NCBI GenBank assembly: GCA_963789785.1
Contig: CAWBNC010000034.1
Coordinates: 34,312-98,311 of the forward strand
Direction: 5' to 3'
From: JAEULH01 sp963789785
GTDB taxonomy: Bacteria; Pseudomonadota; Alphaproteobacteria; Rhodospirillales; Defluviicoccaceae
Length of the DNA: 64,000 bases
Numbering within the stretch: the first letter of the stretch is position 1; each line of letters starts with the position of its first letter. Position numbers and translations under genes: made by a program. The notes beneath the pieces are model-generated. The model made no database searches. It was not told where the DNA came from and saw only the letters and a list, made by a program, of their open reading frames with translations. Positions 32,280 through 41,006 of the stretch are shown piece after piece.

Positions 32280-33230
32280 CTACATCAGGCCCTTGGCGAC
32301 GTCGATCAGGGTGTTCACCGCATCGACGGAGTGATCGAACATCTTCTTCTCTTCGGCGCCCAGCTCGATCTCGACGATCTTCTCGATCCCGCCGGCGCCG
32401 ATCACCGTCGGCACGCCGACATAGGTGCCGGTCAGGCCGTAGACGCCGTCGCAGTAGGCGGCGCATGGCAGAACGCGCTTCTTGTCTTTGAGGAATGCTT
32501 CCGCCATGGCGATCGCCGAGGTGGCCGGGGCATAGAAGGCCGAGCCGGTCTTGAGCAGACCGACGATCTCGGCGCCGCCGTCGCGGGTGCGCTGGACGAT
32601 CTGGTCGAGCTTCTCCTGGCTGGTCCAGCCCATCTTGACCAGGTCGGGCAGCGGAATGCCGGCGACCGTGGAATAGCGGGCCAGGGGCACCATGGTGTCG
32701 CCGTGGCCGCCGAGCACGAACGCGGTCACGTCCTCGACCGAGACGCCGAACTCCTCGGCGAGGAAGTAGCGGAAGCGCGCGGAGTTGAGCACGCCAGCCA
32801 TGCCGACGACCATGTTGTGCGGCTGGCCGGTGATCTCGCGCAGCGCCCAGACCATGACGTCGAGGGGGTTGGTGACGCAGATCACGAAGGCCTGCGGGCA
32901 GTGGGTGCGAATGCCCTCGCCGACGGCCTTCATCACCTTGATGTTGATGCCGATCAGGTCGTCGCGGCTCATTCCGGGCTTGCGCGCCACACCGGCGGTG
33001 ACGATGACGACGTCGGCGCCCTTCAGATCGGCGTAGTCGCCCGTGCCCCGCAGCGAGACGCTGACCCCTTCGACCGGCGTCGACTGGCAGAGATCCAGCG
33101 CCTTGCCTTGCGGCAGGCCGTCGACGATGTCGTACACGACGACGTCGCCCAGTTCCTTCAGAGCGACGAGATGAGCGAGCGTGCCGCCGATGTTGCCGGC
33201 ACCGATAAGCGCGATTTTCTTGCGTGCCAT
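32280..33230 (-). CDS. mdh: Malate dehydrogenase
   Basis: NAD-dependent oxidation of malate to oxaloacetate, LDH-like type. 316 residues. The Rossmann motif ALIGAGNIGGTLA lies at the N-terminus; VTAGVARKPGMSRDDLIGIN carries the substrate-binding arginines, with another in SARFRYFLAEEF, and the catalytic His is in LGGHGDTMVP. First gene of the mdh-sucCDAB-lpdA operon and intact, unlike sucA, sucB and lpdA. Confidence 0.98.
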   Translation of the reverse strand: MARKKIALIGAGNIGGTLAHLVALKELGDVVVYDIVDGLPQGKALDLCQSTPVEGVSVSLRGTGDYADLKGADVVIVTAGVARKPGMSRDDLIGINIKVMKAVGEGIRTHCPQAFVICVTNPLDVMVWALREITGQPHNMVVGMAGVLNSARFRYFLAEEFGVSVEDVTAFVLGGHGDTMVPLARYSTVAGIPLPDLVKMGWTSQEKLDQIVQRTRDGGAEIVGLLKTGSAFYAPATSAIAMAEAFLKDKKRVLPCAAYCDGVYGLTGTYVGVPTVIGAGGIEKIVEIELGAEEKKMFDHSVDAVNTLIDVAKGLM

Positions 33231-33533
33231 GTGTCCACCCCTCCGAGATGCTGCGGCGAGAGCAGCCCATGGAACGGGCCGCTGCGGTCGCGAATTTTGC
33301 CGGTGTTAGTATCGTGGATTTTCCACCGGCACAAGCGAAAGCCCGAAAGTTGCCAAGGCTTAGCGGCTGGTTCGAGGGGCCGAACAGAGCCGGATGCCGG
33401 CGGCCGTTGCGCGAACCGACGCTCCCGACACAGGCTCTCGGCTCGCGTTCTCGGCATGGATGGGTGACGATGCGACGGCTCGAACGTTAGCCAAGGAGTG
33501 ACTCACCGTTACTAAGGTATTGAGGCAACCGCA
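33231..33533. other. mdh / histidine kinase divergent intergenic region
   Basis: 303 bases between two divergent genes. It must hold the promoter of the large TCA-cycle operon and that of the kinase. I see no confident -35/-10 pair. A TGAGG lies 8 bases before the kinase ATG. Confidence 0.4.
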
Positions 33534-34643
33534 ATGACTCCACCGGCCGACCAGCAGCAGCGCCTGCACACGTTCGGCGCGCGCGCGGCATCCTCGACCG
33601 ACGTCGACGCCCTGTTGACGATGGCCTGCCGCGAGATCGCCGCGTCCCTGGGGATCAGCCACGTGAAGGCCCTCGAATACCTCCCGGATCGGAACGCGCT
33701 CCTGATCCGCGCGGGTGTCGGCTGGGGGGATCACGTCGTCGGCGAGACGTTGATCCCGGGGGGTGTGGAGTTCGCCGCCGGCTTCACCCTGCAAACGGGA
33801 ACGCCGACGACATGCGATAACCTGGATACGGAAGAGCGGTTCCTGATCCCGCAGCTCTATCCCGACCATGGCGTTAAAAGCATGGCGAACGTGCTGATCC
33901 AGTCGGGAGAGGAAACATTCGGCGTTCTTGAAGCAGACAACAACAGGCCGCGCGCGTTCCGCGACGATGACATCAGGCTGTTGCAAAGCTTTGCCAACAT
34001 CCTGGCGCTCGTCATTACTCAGACCCACCTGGCGAAACAGAACCGAGAACTTCTGGAACAAAAGGAACTCCTACTAAGAGAACTTTCGCACCGCACAAAG
34101 AACAACAATCAGGTTCTGATGTCGATCATCGAAATAAAGAAAGCGAAGGCACGAACAGAGGATGCGAGGCGGGAGCTCGAAGGCATTCAGAACAGGATCA
34201 TGTTACTGTCCTCGATCGATGACGTGCTCGCCACGAGCAACTTGGAAGACCGCGTCGACACGTGCGGCTTCGTCAGTCGGATCTGCGGAAATGTCTGCGC
34301 GGCCATAGCCAGCACGCGTGATCAGAAAGATCTCAAGCTGGATCTCGAAAGCGGAACCTTCAGCCGAAGCCAGGCCCAGGCAATCGCCATCATCATCAAT
34401 GAATTCATCACCAACAGCTTCAAGCACGCCGACCCCGACGGCGGTCTTGTCATAACGTTGAGGCTCGGCGACGACGCCACACATATGGATCTTCGCGACG
34501 GCGGGCCGGGCATCCCCGACAAGGTCGATCGCGGCCTCGGCATGAACATCATCGACGCCGCGGCGCAGAAGATCGGCGCGGTGACGCATTGGATCCCCGG
34601 CGACGGCGCGCACCTTCGCCTCGAAATTCCGAACGACGCCTGA
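33534..34643 (+). CDS. GAF-domain sensor histidine kinase (HisKA_2 / HWE-like)
   Basis: Soluble sensor kinase of 369 residues. An N-terminal GAF domain spans about 15-160 (EIAASLGISHVKALEYLPDR, GVKSMANVLIQSGEETFGVL), followed by a short coiled coil. The phosphoacceptor box is LLLRELSHRTKNNNQVL (His186), typical of HisKA_2 and HWE kinases. The ATPase domain has an N box IIINEFITNSFKHAD and G boxes DGGPGIPDK and GLGMNII. There is no membrane segment and no response regulator nearby. Such kinases often act in the general stress response or light sensing; the ligand is unknown. Confidence 0.88.
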   Translation: MTPPADQQQRLHTFGARAASSTDVDALLTMACREIAASLGISHVKALEYLPDRNALLIRAGVGWGDHVVGETLIPGGVEFAAGFTLQTGTPTTCDNLDTEERFLIPQLYPDHGVKSMANVLIQSGEETFGVLEADNNRPRAFRDDDIRLLQSFANILALVITQTHLAKQNRELLEQKELLLRELSHRTKNNNQVLMSIIEIKKAKARTEDARRELEGIQNRIMLLSSIDDVLATSNLEDRVDTCGFVSRICGNVCAAIASTRDQKDLKLDLESGTFSRSQAQAIAIIINEFITNSFKHADPDGGLVITLRLGDDATHMDLRDGGPGIPDKVDRGLGMNIIDAAAQKIGAVTHWIPGDGAHLRLEIPNDA

Positions 34644-34669
34644 GCGAGGCGAGCCGACGGCGGCTCGGC

Positions 34670-34885
34670 TCACCCGTCCGCGTCGGCGGCGAGATGGCCG
34701 ACGCAGCAGACCATGTCGCCGAGGACACCTTCGACGGTCCTGATCGCCTCCTCGCGGCTGGCGAACACGCCGCAGCTTCCGCCCTCGAAGCCGAACGGCA
34801 GCGCCTCCCAGCCGTCCTCGGCGGTGATCACGGTGGCGACGCCGTCATCGGCGGTGCTGATGATGCGCGAATGGGTCCAGTCCAT
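34670..34885 (-). CDS. Small hypothetical protein
   Basis: 71 residues, MDWTHSRIISTADDGVATVI then EDGWEALPFGFEGGSCGVFA, acidic, with no signal or membrane segment. I recognise no family. The coding signal is supported by a truncated near-copy at 36564-36657. It converges with the kinase gene. The C-terminal part (SREEAIRTVEGVLGDMV) could form a helix. Confidence 0.6.
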   Translation of the reverse strand: MDWTHSRIISTADDGVATVITAEDGWEALPFGFEGGSCGVFASREEAIRTVEGVLGDMVCCVGHLAADADG

Positions 34886-34891
34886 CGCTCG

Positions 34892-34965
34892 TCTCCCGGC
34901 TGCGCCCGCGTACCTCCCTATGATGTGGGGTTCATCCGCGCGCTTCAGGAGAGGTGGGCGGCGCC
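34892..34965. repeat. Left copy of imperfect ~73-bp direct repeat (includes a zapE 3' fragment)
   Basis: Aligns with 42602-42673: shared blocks GGCTGCGCCCG, GATGTGGGGT and TTCAGGAGAGGTGGGCGGCG. The last block encodes the end of ZapE on the minus strand (AHLS-stop). It lies immediately left of the IS1182-like element. The two copies differ by several substitutions and indels. Confidence 0.75.
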
Positions 34966-34970
34966 AATCT

Positions 34971-36419
34971 TAACAGCCCGTTGACGAAGTCGGCTGGTTC
35001 TGACTCCCTGCACCCATAGCGGTTCGAGGGATTGATCGACATGGCGCTGGGACGGCAAGGGGATCGACAGGGTGATCTGGTGGTGACGTGGCGGGAGATG
35101 CCGCGCTCGCCGGGGCATGTGTTTTACGATCGGCTGCAGGCGGTTTTGATCGATGCCGGCTTCGACGCCTTCGCCGAGACGGCGTGCAAGCCGCACTACG
35201 CGGCGAAGATGGGGGCGCCGTCGATCCCGCCGGGGCGGTACTTCCGGATGCACATGGTCGGCTACTTCGAGGGCATCGACTCCGAGCGCGGGATCGAGTG
35301 GCGCTGCGCGGACTCGCTTTCGCTGAGGGACTTCCTGCGCCTTGAGACGACCGCCCGGGTGCCGGATCATTCGTGGCTGTCGAAGACGCGGAGCCGCCTG
35401 CCGCATGAGGTCCATGAGGAGGTCTTCGGCTGGGTGCTATCGCTGATCGCGGAGCACGGTCTGGTGAAGGGCGATCGGATCGGGGTGGACGCCTCGACCA
35501 TGGAGGCCAACGCCGCGCTGCGCGCGATCGTCCGCCGGGAGACGGGCGAGACCTACCGGGACATGCTGAAGCGCATGGCCAAGGAGAGCGGCATCGAGAC
35601 GCCCTCGGCCGAGGACCTTGTTCGCCTGGACCGGAAACGGAAGGGCAAGACGCTGTCCAATGCGGACTGGGTGAGCACGACCGATCCCGAAGCGAAGATC
35701 GCCAGGATGAAGGATGGCACCACCCATCTCGGCTACAAGCCGGAACACGCCGTCGATCTGGACACCGGCGTCGTCGTGGCGGCGGAGGTCCATCCGGCCG
35801 ACGAGGGTGACACGACGACGCTGCCGGGGACGCTGAAGGCCGCGGCGGCGAACCTGGCGAACGTCGGCCAGGCGCCGACGGCGGCCAAAGCCGCCGAGCT
35901 CATCGCCGACAAAGGCTATCACGCCCGCGCGGTGCTGAAGGATCTCGACGGCGGCGTCTGGAAGACACGGATCGCCGAGCCGCAGCGCAAGAGTTTCTCC
36001 CGCTGGCACGGCGATACCGAGGCCCGGGACGCCGTCTACGCCAACCGCAACCGGCTGCGCTCCGAGGTCGGCAAGGCGGGAATGCGAAAACGGGCCGAAC
36101 TCGTCGAGCGCTCGTTCGCCCACAATCTGGAGCGTGGCGGCATGCGCCGAACGTGGCTCCGCGGACGGGAGACCGTCCACAAGCGCTACCTGATCCACGT
36201 CGCCGGCCACAACCTCGGGATCCTGATGCGCCTGCTGATCGGCGCCGGAACGCCCAAGGAAGCCGCCGCCCGAGGGAAACTGTTGCTGCTCGTCGTTCAA
36301 ACGGCGGAAACGGCGGTGTTCGTCATTCTCGCCATCGACGAAGCCGGCCTCGGCGTCCTCGTCGTGACTCAGCACCGATCCGGCATGATCACGAACGGCA
36401 CATCATCAACGGGCTGTTA
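34971..36419 (+). mobile_element. IS1182-like insertion sequence, copy 1
   Basis: 1449 bp bounded by inverted repeats TAACAGCCCGTTGA (34971-34984) and TCAACGGGCTGTTA (36406-36419). It contains one transposase gene nearly filling the element. A near-identical copy lies in opposite orientation at 55499-56940. I found no convincing target-site duplication at either copy. Confidence 0.88.
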
Positions 36420-36420
36420 G
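35041..36420 (+). CDS. IS1182-like transposase, copy 1
   Basis: DDE transposase of about 459 residues from the ATG at 35041. The N-terminal DUF772-type domain (GHVFYDRLQAVLIDAGFDAF, PPGRYFRMHMVGYFEG) precedes the catalytic domain: Asp in DRIGVDASTMEAN, Asp in LIADKGYHARAV, Glu in VERSFAHNLE. The C-terminus runs into the right inverted repeat (TSSTGC-stop). Differs from copy 2 by a few substitutions and in its last ~20 residues. The reading frame is intact, so it may be active. Confidence 0.9.
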   Translation: MALGRQGDRQGDLVVTWREMPRSPGHVFYDRLQAVLIDAGFDAFAETACKPHYAAKMGAPSIPPGRYFRMHMVGYFEGIDSERGIEWRCADSLSLRDFLRLETTARVPDHSWLSKTRSRLPHEVHEEVFGWVLSLIAEHGLVKGDRIGVDASTMEANAALRAIVRRETGETYRDMLKRMAKESGIETPSAEDLVRLDRKRKGKTLSNADWVSTTDPEAKIARMKDGTTHLGYKPEHAVDLDTGVVVAAEVHPADEGDTTTLPGTLKAAAANLANVGQAPTAAKAAELIADKGYHARAVLKDLDGGVWKTRIAEPQRKSFSRWHGDTEARDAVYANRNRLRSEVGKAGMRKRAELVERSFAHNLERGGMRRTWLRGRETVHKRYLIHVAGHNLGILMRLLIGAGTPKEAAARGKLLLLVVQTAETAVFVILAIDEAGLGVLVVTQHRSGMITNGTSSTGC

Positions 36421-36563
36421 TCCGAAGACGCTTGTCTCAAGACTGAATGAGGGTCATCGTTCGACTGCAGCAGTGTTCTGGCCGGCACGCTTACATTGCA
36501 AGAACTTGGTCGAGTCATGGCCAGCGGCTGTGCGATGTCTCGGATGTCGAAAACAGGCGACGG

Positions 36564-36657
36564 GAACGGCAGCGCCTCCCAGCCGTCCTCGGCGCCAATC
36601 ACGGTGGCGACGCCGTCATTGGCGGTGCTGATGATGCGCGAATGGGCCCAGTCGATC
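36564..36657 (-). pseudogene. Truncated second copy of the small gene at 34670-34885
   Basis: Reads IDWAHSRIISTANDGVATVI then GAEDGWEALPF, against MDWTHSRIISTADDGVATVI in the intact copy. The start ATG has become ATC and similarity ends after ~31 codons. It lies just right of IS1182 copy 1, so a complete and a partial copy flank the element. Confidence 0.75.
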
Positions 36658-36735
36658 GCCTAGTCGAAGGTGAAGTTTGATCGCCAGATCGTTGCCTGAC
36701 GTTGCTCCCGGATTCCGGACCGGCCGGTTGTTCAG

Positions 36736-37029
36736 TTATGCGGCGTTAGCCGTGGTCATGTCGACCCTTGCCTGCGCGGGTGTTCGGTATTCCACGCTCG
36801 AATGGCGGCGTTGCCGGTTGTAGAAGACCTCGATGTACTCGAAGAGCACGGCCTTCGCCTCGCGCCGGGTCCGAAACCGCGTGCGATGCACGAGTTCGGT
36901 CTTGAGAGCGCCGAAGAAGCTCTCCATCGGGGCGTTGTCCAGGCAGTTCCCCTTTCTGCTCATCGAAGCTGTGATGCCATTTGCCTTGAGCAGCTTGCGG
37001 TAGTCGCCACAGGCATACTGAACCCCGCG
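36736..37029 (-). pseudogene. IS3 orfB transposase, 3' part
   Basis: C-terminal half of the integrase-type transposase: GVQYACGDYRKLLKANGITA, SRKGNCLDNAPMESFFGALK with the catalytic Glu in MESFF, and FYNRQRRHSSVEYRTPAQAR. It is separated from its 5' part at 38413 by the IS110-family element. Joining the two restores HHSDRGVQYAC without gain or loss of bases. Confidence 0.88.
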
Positions 37030-37045
37030 GACGCCCTTCTGTTTG

Positions 37046-38126
37046 TCAAGCCGCGATGCGGGTTTGGTTGATCTCCTTCTGGCGGCGCGTGATGAGCGTG
37101 AACACCTCACGGGCGATATAGCGCTTCAGGGCCCGGATGGCTTCGAGCTTGGAATGTCCCTCGGCGATACGCCTCGCCACATAGGCCTTCGTCTTCGGGT
37201 CGGTTCGAAAGCGGACGATTGCGATGATATGCAGTGCGCTGTTCGCAGCTCGATCGCCGCCTCTGTTAAGCCGATGGCGGATCGTCTTGCCGGATGAAGC
37301 CGGCACGGGGCTCACGCCGCAGAGCGCCGCAAAGCTGGCCTCCGAGCGCAAGCGCTCCGGGTTATCGCCGGCCGTGAGCAGAAGCTGCGCGGCGCTGGTA
37401 GGCCCGATCGCGCTACGGGCGACGAGGTCGGGTGCGAGTTCCTCGACGATAGCGTGGATCATCGCGTCGAGGTCCGCGATCTCATCATGGAGTTCGAGGT
37501 ATCGGCGGGCCAGGGATTTGAGGCCGATGCGGTAGGCGGATTCCACATCACGATAGGCACTCAGGTCCGGTCGCCATGCCGCCAGGGTTCGGACGAGCTG
37601 CATGCGGGTCATTGCGCGCAGCATATCCCGCAATCCGTCGGGCGCGCAGACGATCGTGTTGTGGATCATCTGCAAAGCGATCCGTCGGGCTGCAACGGCC
37701 GTCTTCCGGCACGCCTTGAGAACGCGCAAGGATTCGACCATTCCGTCACGGCTTCTGGGGGTGACGGTGCGCTTGCGGGCGAAGGCCGCGTGCGCGGCGT
37801 TCTGCGCATCGAGATCGTCGTTCTTGCCGCGCCGGCGCCGATCGTGCTTATCCGGCGCCGTGACCTCCAGAACCTCGATCCCAGCCTGCTGGACGAAGCG
37901 AAGGAGGCCGGCTCCATAGCTGCCCGTCGAACTCGACGCCAATGCGCTGGACCTCGCCGAAGGAACGCATCCAGGCGAGCATTTGCCGATATCCCCGGCG
38001 GGTCGTGGCAAAGCATTGGGTTCCCAAAACGCGATCTTGTTCATCGACGACGGCCGCGACATGCAGATCCTTGTGGGTGTCCACGCCACCGACGATGCGA
38101 CGTCCTGCGCCTTCTTCCACGTCCAT
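37046..38126 (-). CDS. IS110-family DEDD transposase / recombinase, one-base frameshift
   Basis: Starts MDVEEGAGRRIVGGVDTHKD with the first acidic residue of the DEDD/RuvC-like domain. An extra T near 37930 shifts the frame; removing it gives IGVESTGSYGAGLLRF, the expected Glu region. NDDLDAQNAA follows with the next Asp pair, and the C-terminal Tnp domain has AALCGVSPVPASSGKTIRHR and the probable nucleophilic Ser. Corrected length is about 359 residues. If the extra base is real, the element cannot move by itself. Confidence 0.85.
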
Positions 38127-38412
38127 TCCGAGCCTCCTGGTTCAACCGTGCTTCGATGGCTTCGCCAAGACCGAGTGCATGGACAGGACAGTCACGTGAC
38201 CGGAGGTCAGGCCCTTCTTGGGTCACAGGCATCGGCGAGGCAAAACCTCACCGCGAGGCGTTCCCGGGCGGCCGACAGGTCCGAGGAAAGACACGGATGG
38301 TCGATCGGAGTGCGGGTCAGGCCACACCGGGACGCCTTGCGGCGCCAGCCTACCAAACGGTCCATCGCTGTGAGAGTCAGGCCGTCCGGGAACTGGCCTG
38401 TATCAATTGACT
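38127..38412 (-). ncRNA. Candidate bridge RNA region of the IS110-family element
   Basis: 286 non-coding bases between the element end and the transposase start. On the element's sense strand GGCCTGAC occurs three times (38376-38383, 38316-38323, 38206-38213), the first two inside related ~25-base segments. One segment contains CACTCCGA (38312-38305), identical to the insertion target next to the element (38421-38414, encoding HSD of the IS3 transposase). Position and the target match fit a bridge RNA with a target guide, but an 8-base match could be chance and I could not fold the RNA. Confidence 0.4.
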
Positions 38413-39062
38413 GTCGGAGTGGTGGATCAGACCCCTCGGCGGCCGCCGGTTGCGGATGGCCATCTTCAGCGCATCTTCGCACACGGTGCTCTTGAGACGG
38501 TCCGACATCGACCACCCGACGATTTCCATCGTGGCGAGGTCCTTAACCGCGGCGAGGTAGAGCCAACCCTCGTCGGTGGGGATGTAGCTGATGTCAGCCA
38601 GCCACACCGTGTCGGGGACGGCGATCTCGAAGTTACGGTCGAGCAGGTTTGGCGCCACGGCGTGCGCGTGCCGACTGTCGGTGGTGATGGGCACGCGGCG
38701 CTTCCCGCGAGGCGGCCGAATGCCGTTTTGCTTCATCAGCTTGGCGACCGTTCGCTTGGATATCCGTCGTCCCCTGGCGTGAAGATCGGCGTGAACCCGG
38801 GGGGCGCCGTACCGGTGCCGGCTGGCCTCGAAGATCTCCCGAACCTCAGCGACAAGAACCTCACGCCGGGCGGCGCGCTCGGCTCTTGTGGGGGCTGCCC
38901 GCTGCCAGGCATGAAACCAGCTGCGCGACACGCCGAGAACCCGGCACATCAGGCGTACGGCATGCTCGGCCATGTGGGCGGCGATGAAGGCGAGCTTCGC
39001 GCTCATGTCTTCGCCGCCCACTGTGCGAAAAAAGCCGAGGCCTTGCGCAAAACCTCCACCTC
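38413..39062 (-). pseudogene. IS3 orfB transposase, 5' part
   Basis: N-terminal half of orfB: MSAKLAFIAAHMAEHAVRLM from an ATG at 39006, the HTH_21-like region ASRHRYGAPRVHADLHARGR, and the catalytic core start NFEIAVPDTVWLADISYIPT (first Asp) up to RGLIHHSD (second Asp), where the IS110-family element enters. The frame is also open upstream of 39006, allowing an OrfAB fusion by frameshifting. Confidence 0.86.
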
Positions 39063-39305
39063 CTCCTTCAGACGTTTGTTGTCCTGGCGCAGCCGCGCCA
39101 GTTCGCCCGCCTCGGCCTGCTGCCGTTCGATCGCCAAGGCCGAGCCCGCGGCCTCCAGCTCGAGACGCCACGTCTTCAGCTGCGCCGGCGTCACCCCAAG
39201 CTCAGCCGCGACACTCGCCTGCGTCGCCCCCGGCGCCAAAAGGCGCGCAACCGACTGCTCCTTGTACTCCGGCGAAAACCGCCGCCTCGTCTGCCTCGTC
39301 ATCAC
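39003..39305 (-). CDS. IS3 orfA (helix-turn-helix protein)
   Basis: 100 residues: RRRFSPEYKEQSVARLLAPG and ASVAAELGVTPAQLKTWRLE form the HTH, and LARLRQDNKRLKEEVEVLRK is the leucine-zipper region. Near the end the sense strand has a T6 run followed by C (T TTT TTC, 39033-39027), a likely -1 slippery site giving OrfAB. The orfA TGA also overlaps an orfB ATG (ATGA). Confidence 0.88.
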   Translation of the reverse strand: MMTRQTRRRFSPEYKEQSVARLLAPGATQASVAAELGVTPAQLKTWRLELEAAGSALAIERQQAEAGELARLRQDNKRLKEEVEVLRKASAFFAQWAAKT

Positions 39306-39418
39306 ATCCCTCCAGATCGGTCAGTACTTTACCGACCGGTCCGGAAGCCGGGAGCAAGGTCACATCCCTCCAGATCGGTCAGTACTTTACCGACCGGTCC
39401 GGGAGCCGGGAGCAAGGT
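39303..39418. repeat. 58-bp tandem duplication at the IS3 right end
   Basis: Two adjacent 58-base units (39303-39360 and 39361-39418) beginning CACATCCCTCCAGATCGG and ending GCCGGGAGCAAGGT, with a single A/G difference. Each carries the IS3 right inverted repeat, so the element has a doubled end. Confidence 0.9.
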
Positions 39419-41006
39419 CAGTTTAGCAAGTCTGGGAAGAACGCTGTCGAGAAGAAGGAGGTGCACCGCGTCCAAATTCTTGATCCCGCGACCGGCACCG
39501 GCACCTTTCTCGCAGAGGTGGTCAAGCAGATTGCGCCAAAGGTGAAAGGCGTCGCCGAGGGTATGTGGTCCGGCTACATCGAGAAGGACCTGATGCCGTA
39601 TCTGCACGGTTTCGAGCTTCTAATGGCCTCCTACGCCATGTGTCACATGAAGCTCGACATGGTGCTCTCTGAGCTAGGCTATACACCGTCAGGAACGCCG
39701 CCGAGGCTCGGAGTGTACCTGACTAACTCGCTGGAAGAGGGGGAGCCACCCAACCAGATTCTGCCTTTCGCGCAATGGCTGTCGAACGAAGTGAAGCAGG
39801 CCAACGCGGTCAAGCGCGATATGCCGATCATGTGCGTGATCGGAAATCCTCCCTACTTGGGTGAAGGTGGGATATCCGAAGGTTGGCTTGGTAATCTAAT
39901 GGAGGACTATAAAAAAGAACCTGGCGGAAAGTCGGAACTAAAAGAAAAGCATTCCAAATTGATTAATGATCTTTACGTCAAGTTCCTTCGTATATCATCC
40001 CGATCTTATTGAAAAAAGCGGAGAACAAGTTCTTGGATTTATCACTAATCATGGATATCTGGACAATCCAACATTCCGTTGAATGCGTTGGCACCTTCTA
40101 AGTACATTTGATAAAATATGGATTCTCAGTATCTGCATGGAAACTCGAAAAAAAAAGAAGTAACCCCAGCGGGAAAGCCGGATATAAATGTTTTCGATAT
40201 ACAACATGGCGTTTCGATTATTGTTGCCGTGAAGAAAAACGGAACAACCAGCGGGCTGGCCAAAGTGAAACATGGCGATCTCTGGGGCACACGAGAATTA
40301 AAGTATGAAAATTTGTCCGAGCAAAACCTCGACGAGATATGCAAAAAATACCTGATGCCGTCCAATCCTTGGTACTTACTTGAGCCATACAATACAAAAA
40401 TATATGAGATATATGAAATGGGTTTCTTGGTAACAGAGCTTTTTTTGGTTGGAGGAACGGGCGTAGTTACAAAGCGTGACAGATTAAGTGTGCACGAGAC
40501 AAAGGAGGAGTTCAGGCGGATGATATGCTAATCTTCCTGAGGAAGCGGTTCGCCAGAAGTATAGTTTGCCTGGTGACGTGAGAGATTGGCGCTACACCTG
40601 GGCGTTATCCGACCTGAAAGACCATAAAGAGAATTTCGCCGTAGAGCCTATAGCGTATCGTCCCTTCGACAACAAATATATATATTATTCAGGCCGCTCT
40701 CGCGGATTTGTAGGTTGGCCTGTGGAGAAAGTCATGGGTAAATTTGTTCGAGGCGAAAATATTGGGCTTGCTACTGCGCGCAGCAACAAAAATCCTAAAC
40801 CAGATCATTTCTTCGTTGTTGACCGCATGATGGAAACAAAATGTGCAGAAAGTAGCACTCAGTCTGCGGTATTCCCATTGTATGCCTATCCAGATGAAAG
40901 GAAATTGGATAGATCCCGCCGGATCAATTTTGACGCGGAGCTGTATGATAAATTGCAGAAATGTGCCAAGCATCCAGATTATGGAGTGCCAAATGAAATT
41001 AATGTA

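Larger units (their letters stand above)
37030..38412 (-). mobile_element. IS110-family element nested in IS3 orfB
   Basis: 1383 bp with no obvious terminal inverted repeats and no target duplication, as usual for IS110. The boundaries are exact because removing 37030-38412 restores the IS3 orfB codons GAC|CGC. The transposase is on the minus strand with only 16 bases after its stop. A 286-base leader (38127-38412) precedes its start, the arrangement in which IS110-group elements encode their bridge RNA. Confidence 0.85.
36697..39420 (-). mobile_element. IS3-family insertion sequence interrupted by an IS110-family element
   Basis: Terminal inverted repeats: left TGACGTTGCTCCCGGATTCC at 36697, right ending GGGAGCCGGGAGCAAGGTCA at 39420. 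Transcription is on the minus strand: orfA (39003-39305), then orfB, split at 37029/38413 by a 1383-bp IS110-family insertion. The right end carries a 58-bp tandem duplication. The element's right edge cuts into a type ISP-like restriction gene that starts at 39421 without its N-terminus. No target duplication seen. Confidence 0.88.

Noticed and set aside
34971..36419. Target-site duplication for IS1182 copy 1
   Set aside because: Flanks AATCT and GTCCG do not match, and copy 2 gave no clear duplication either.
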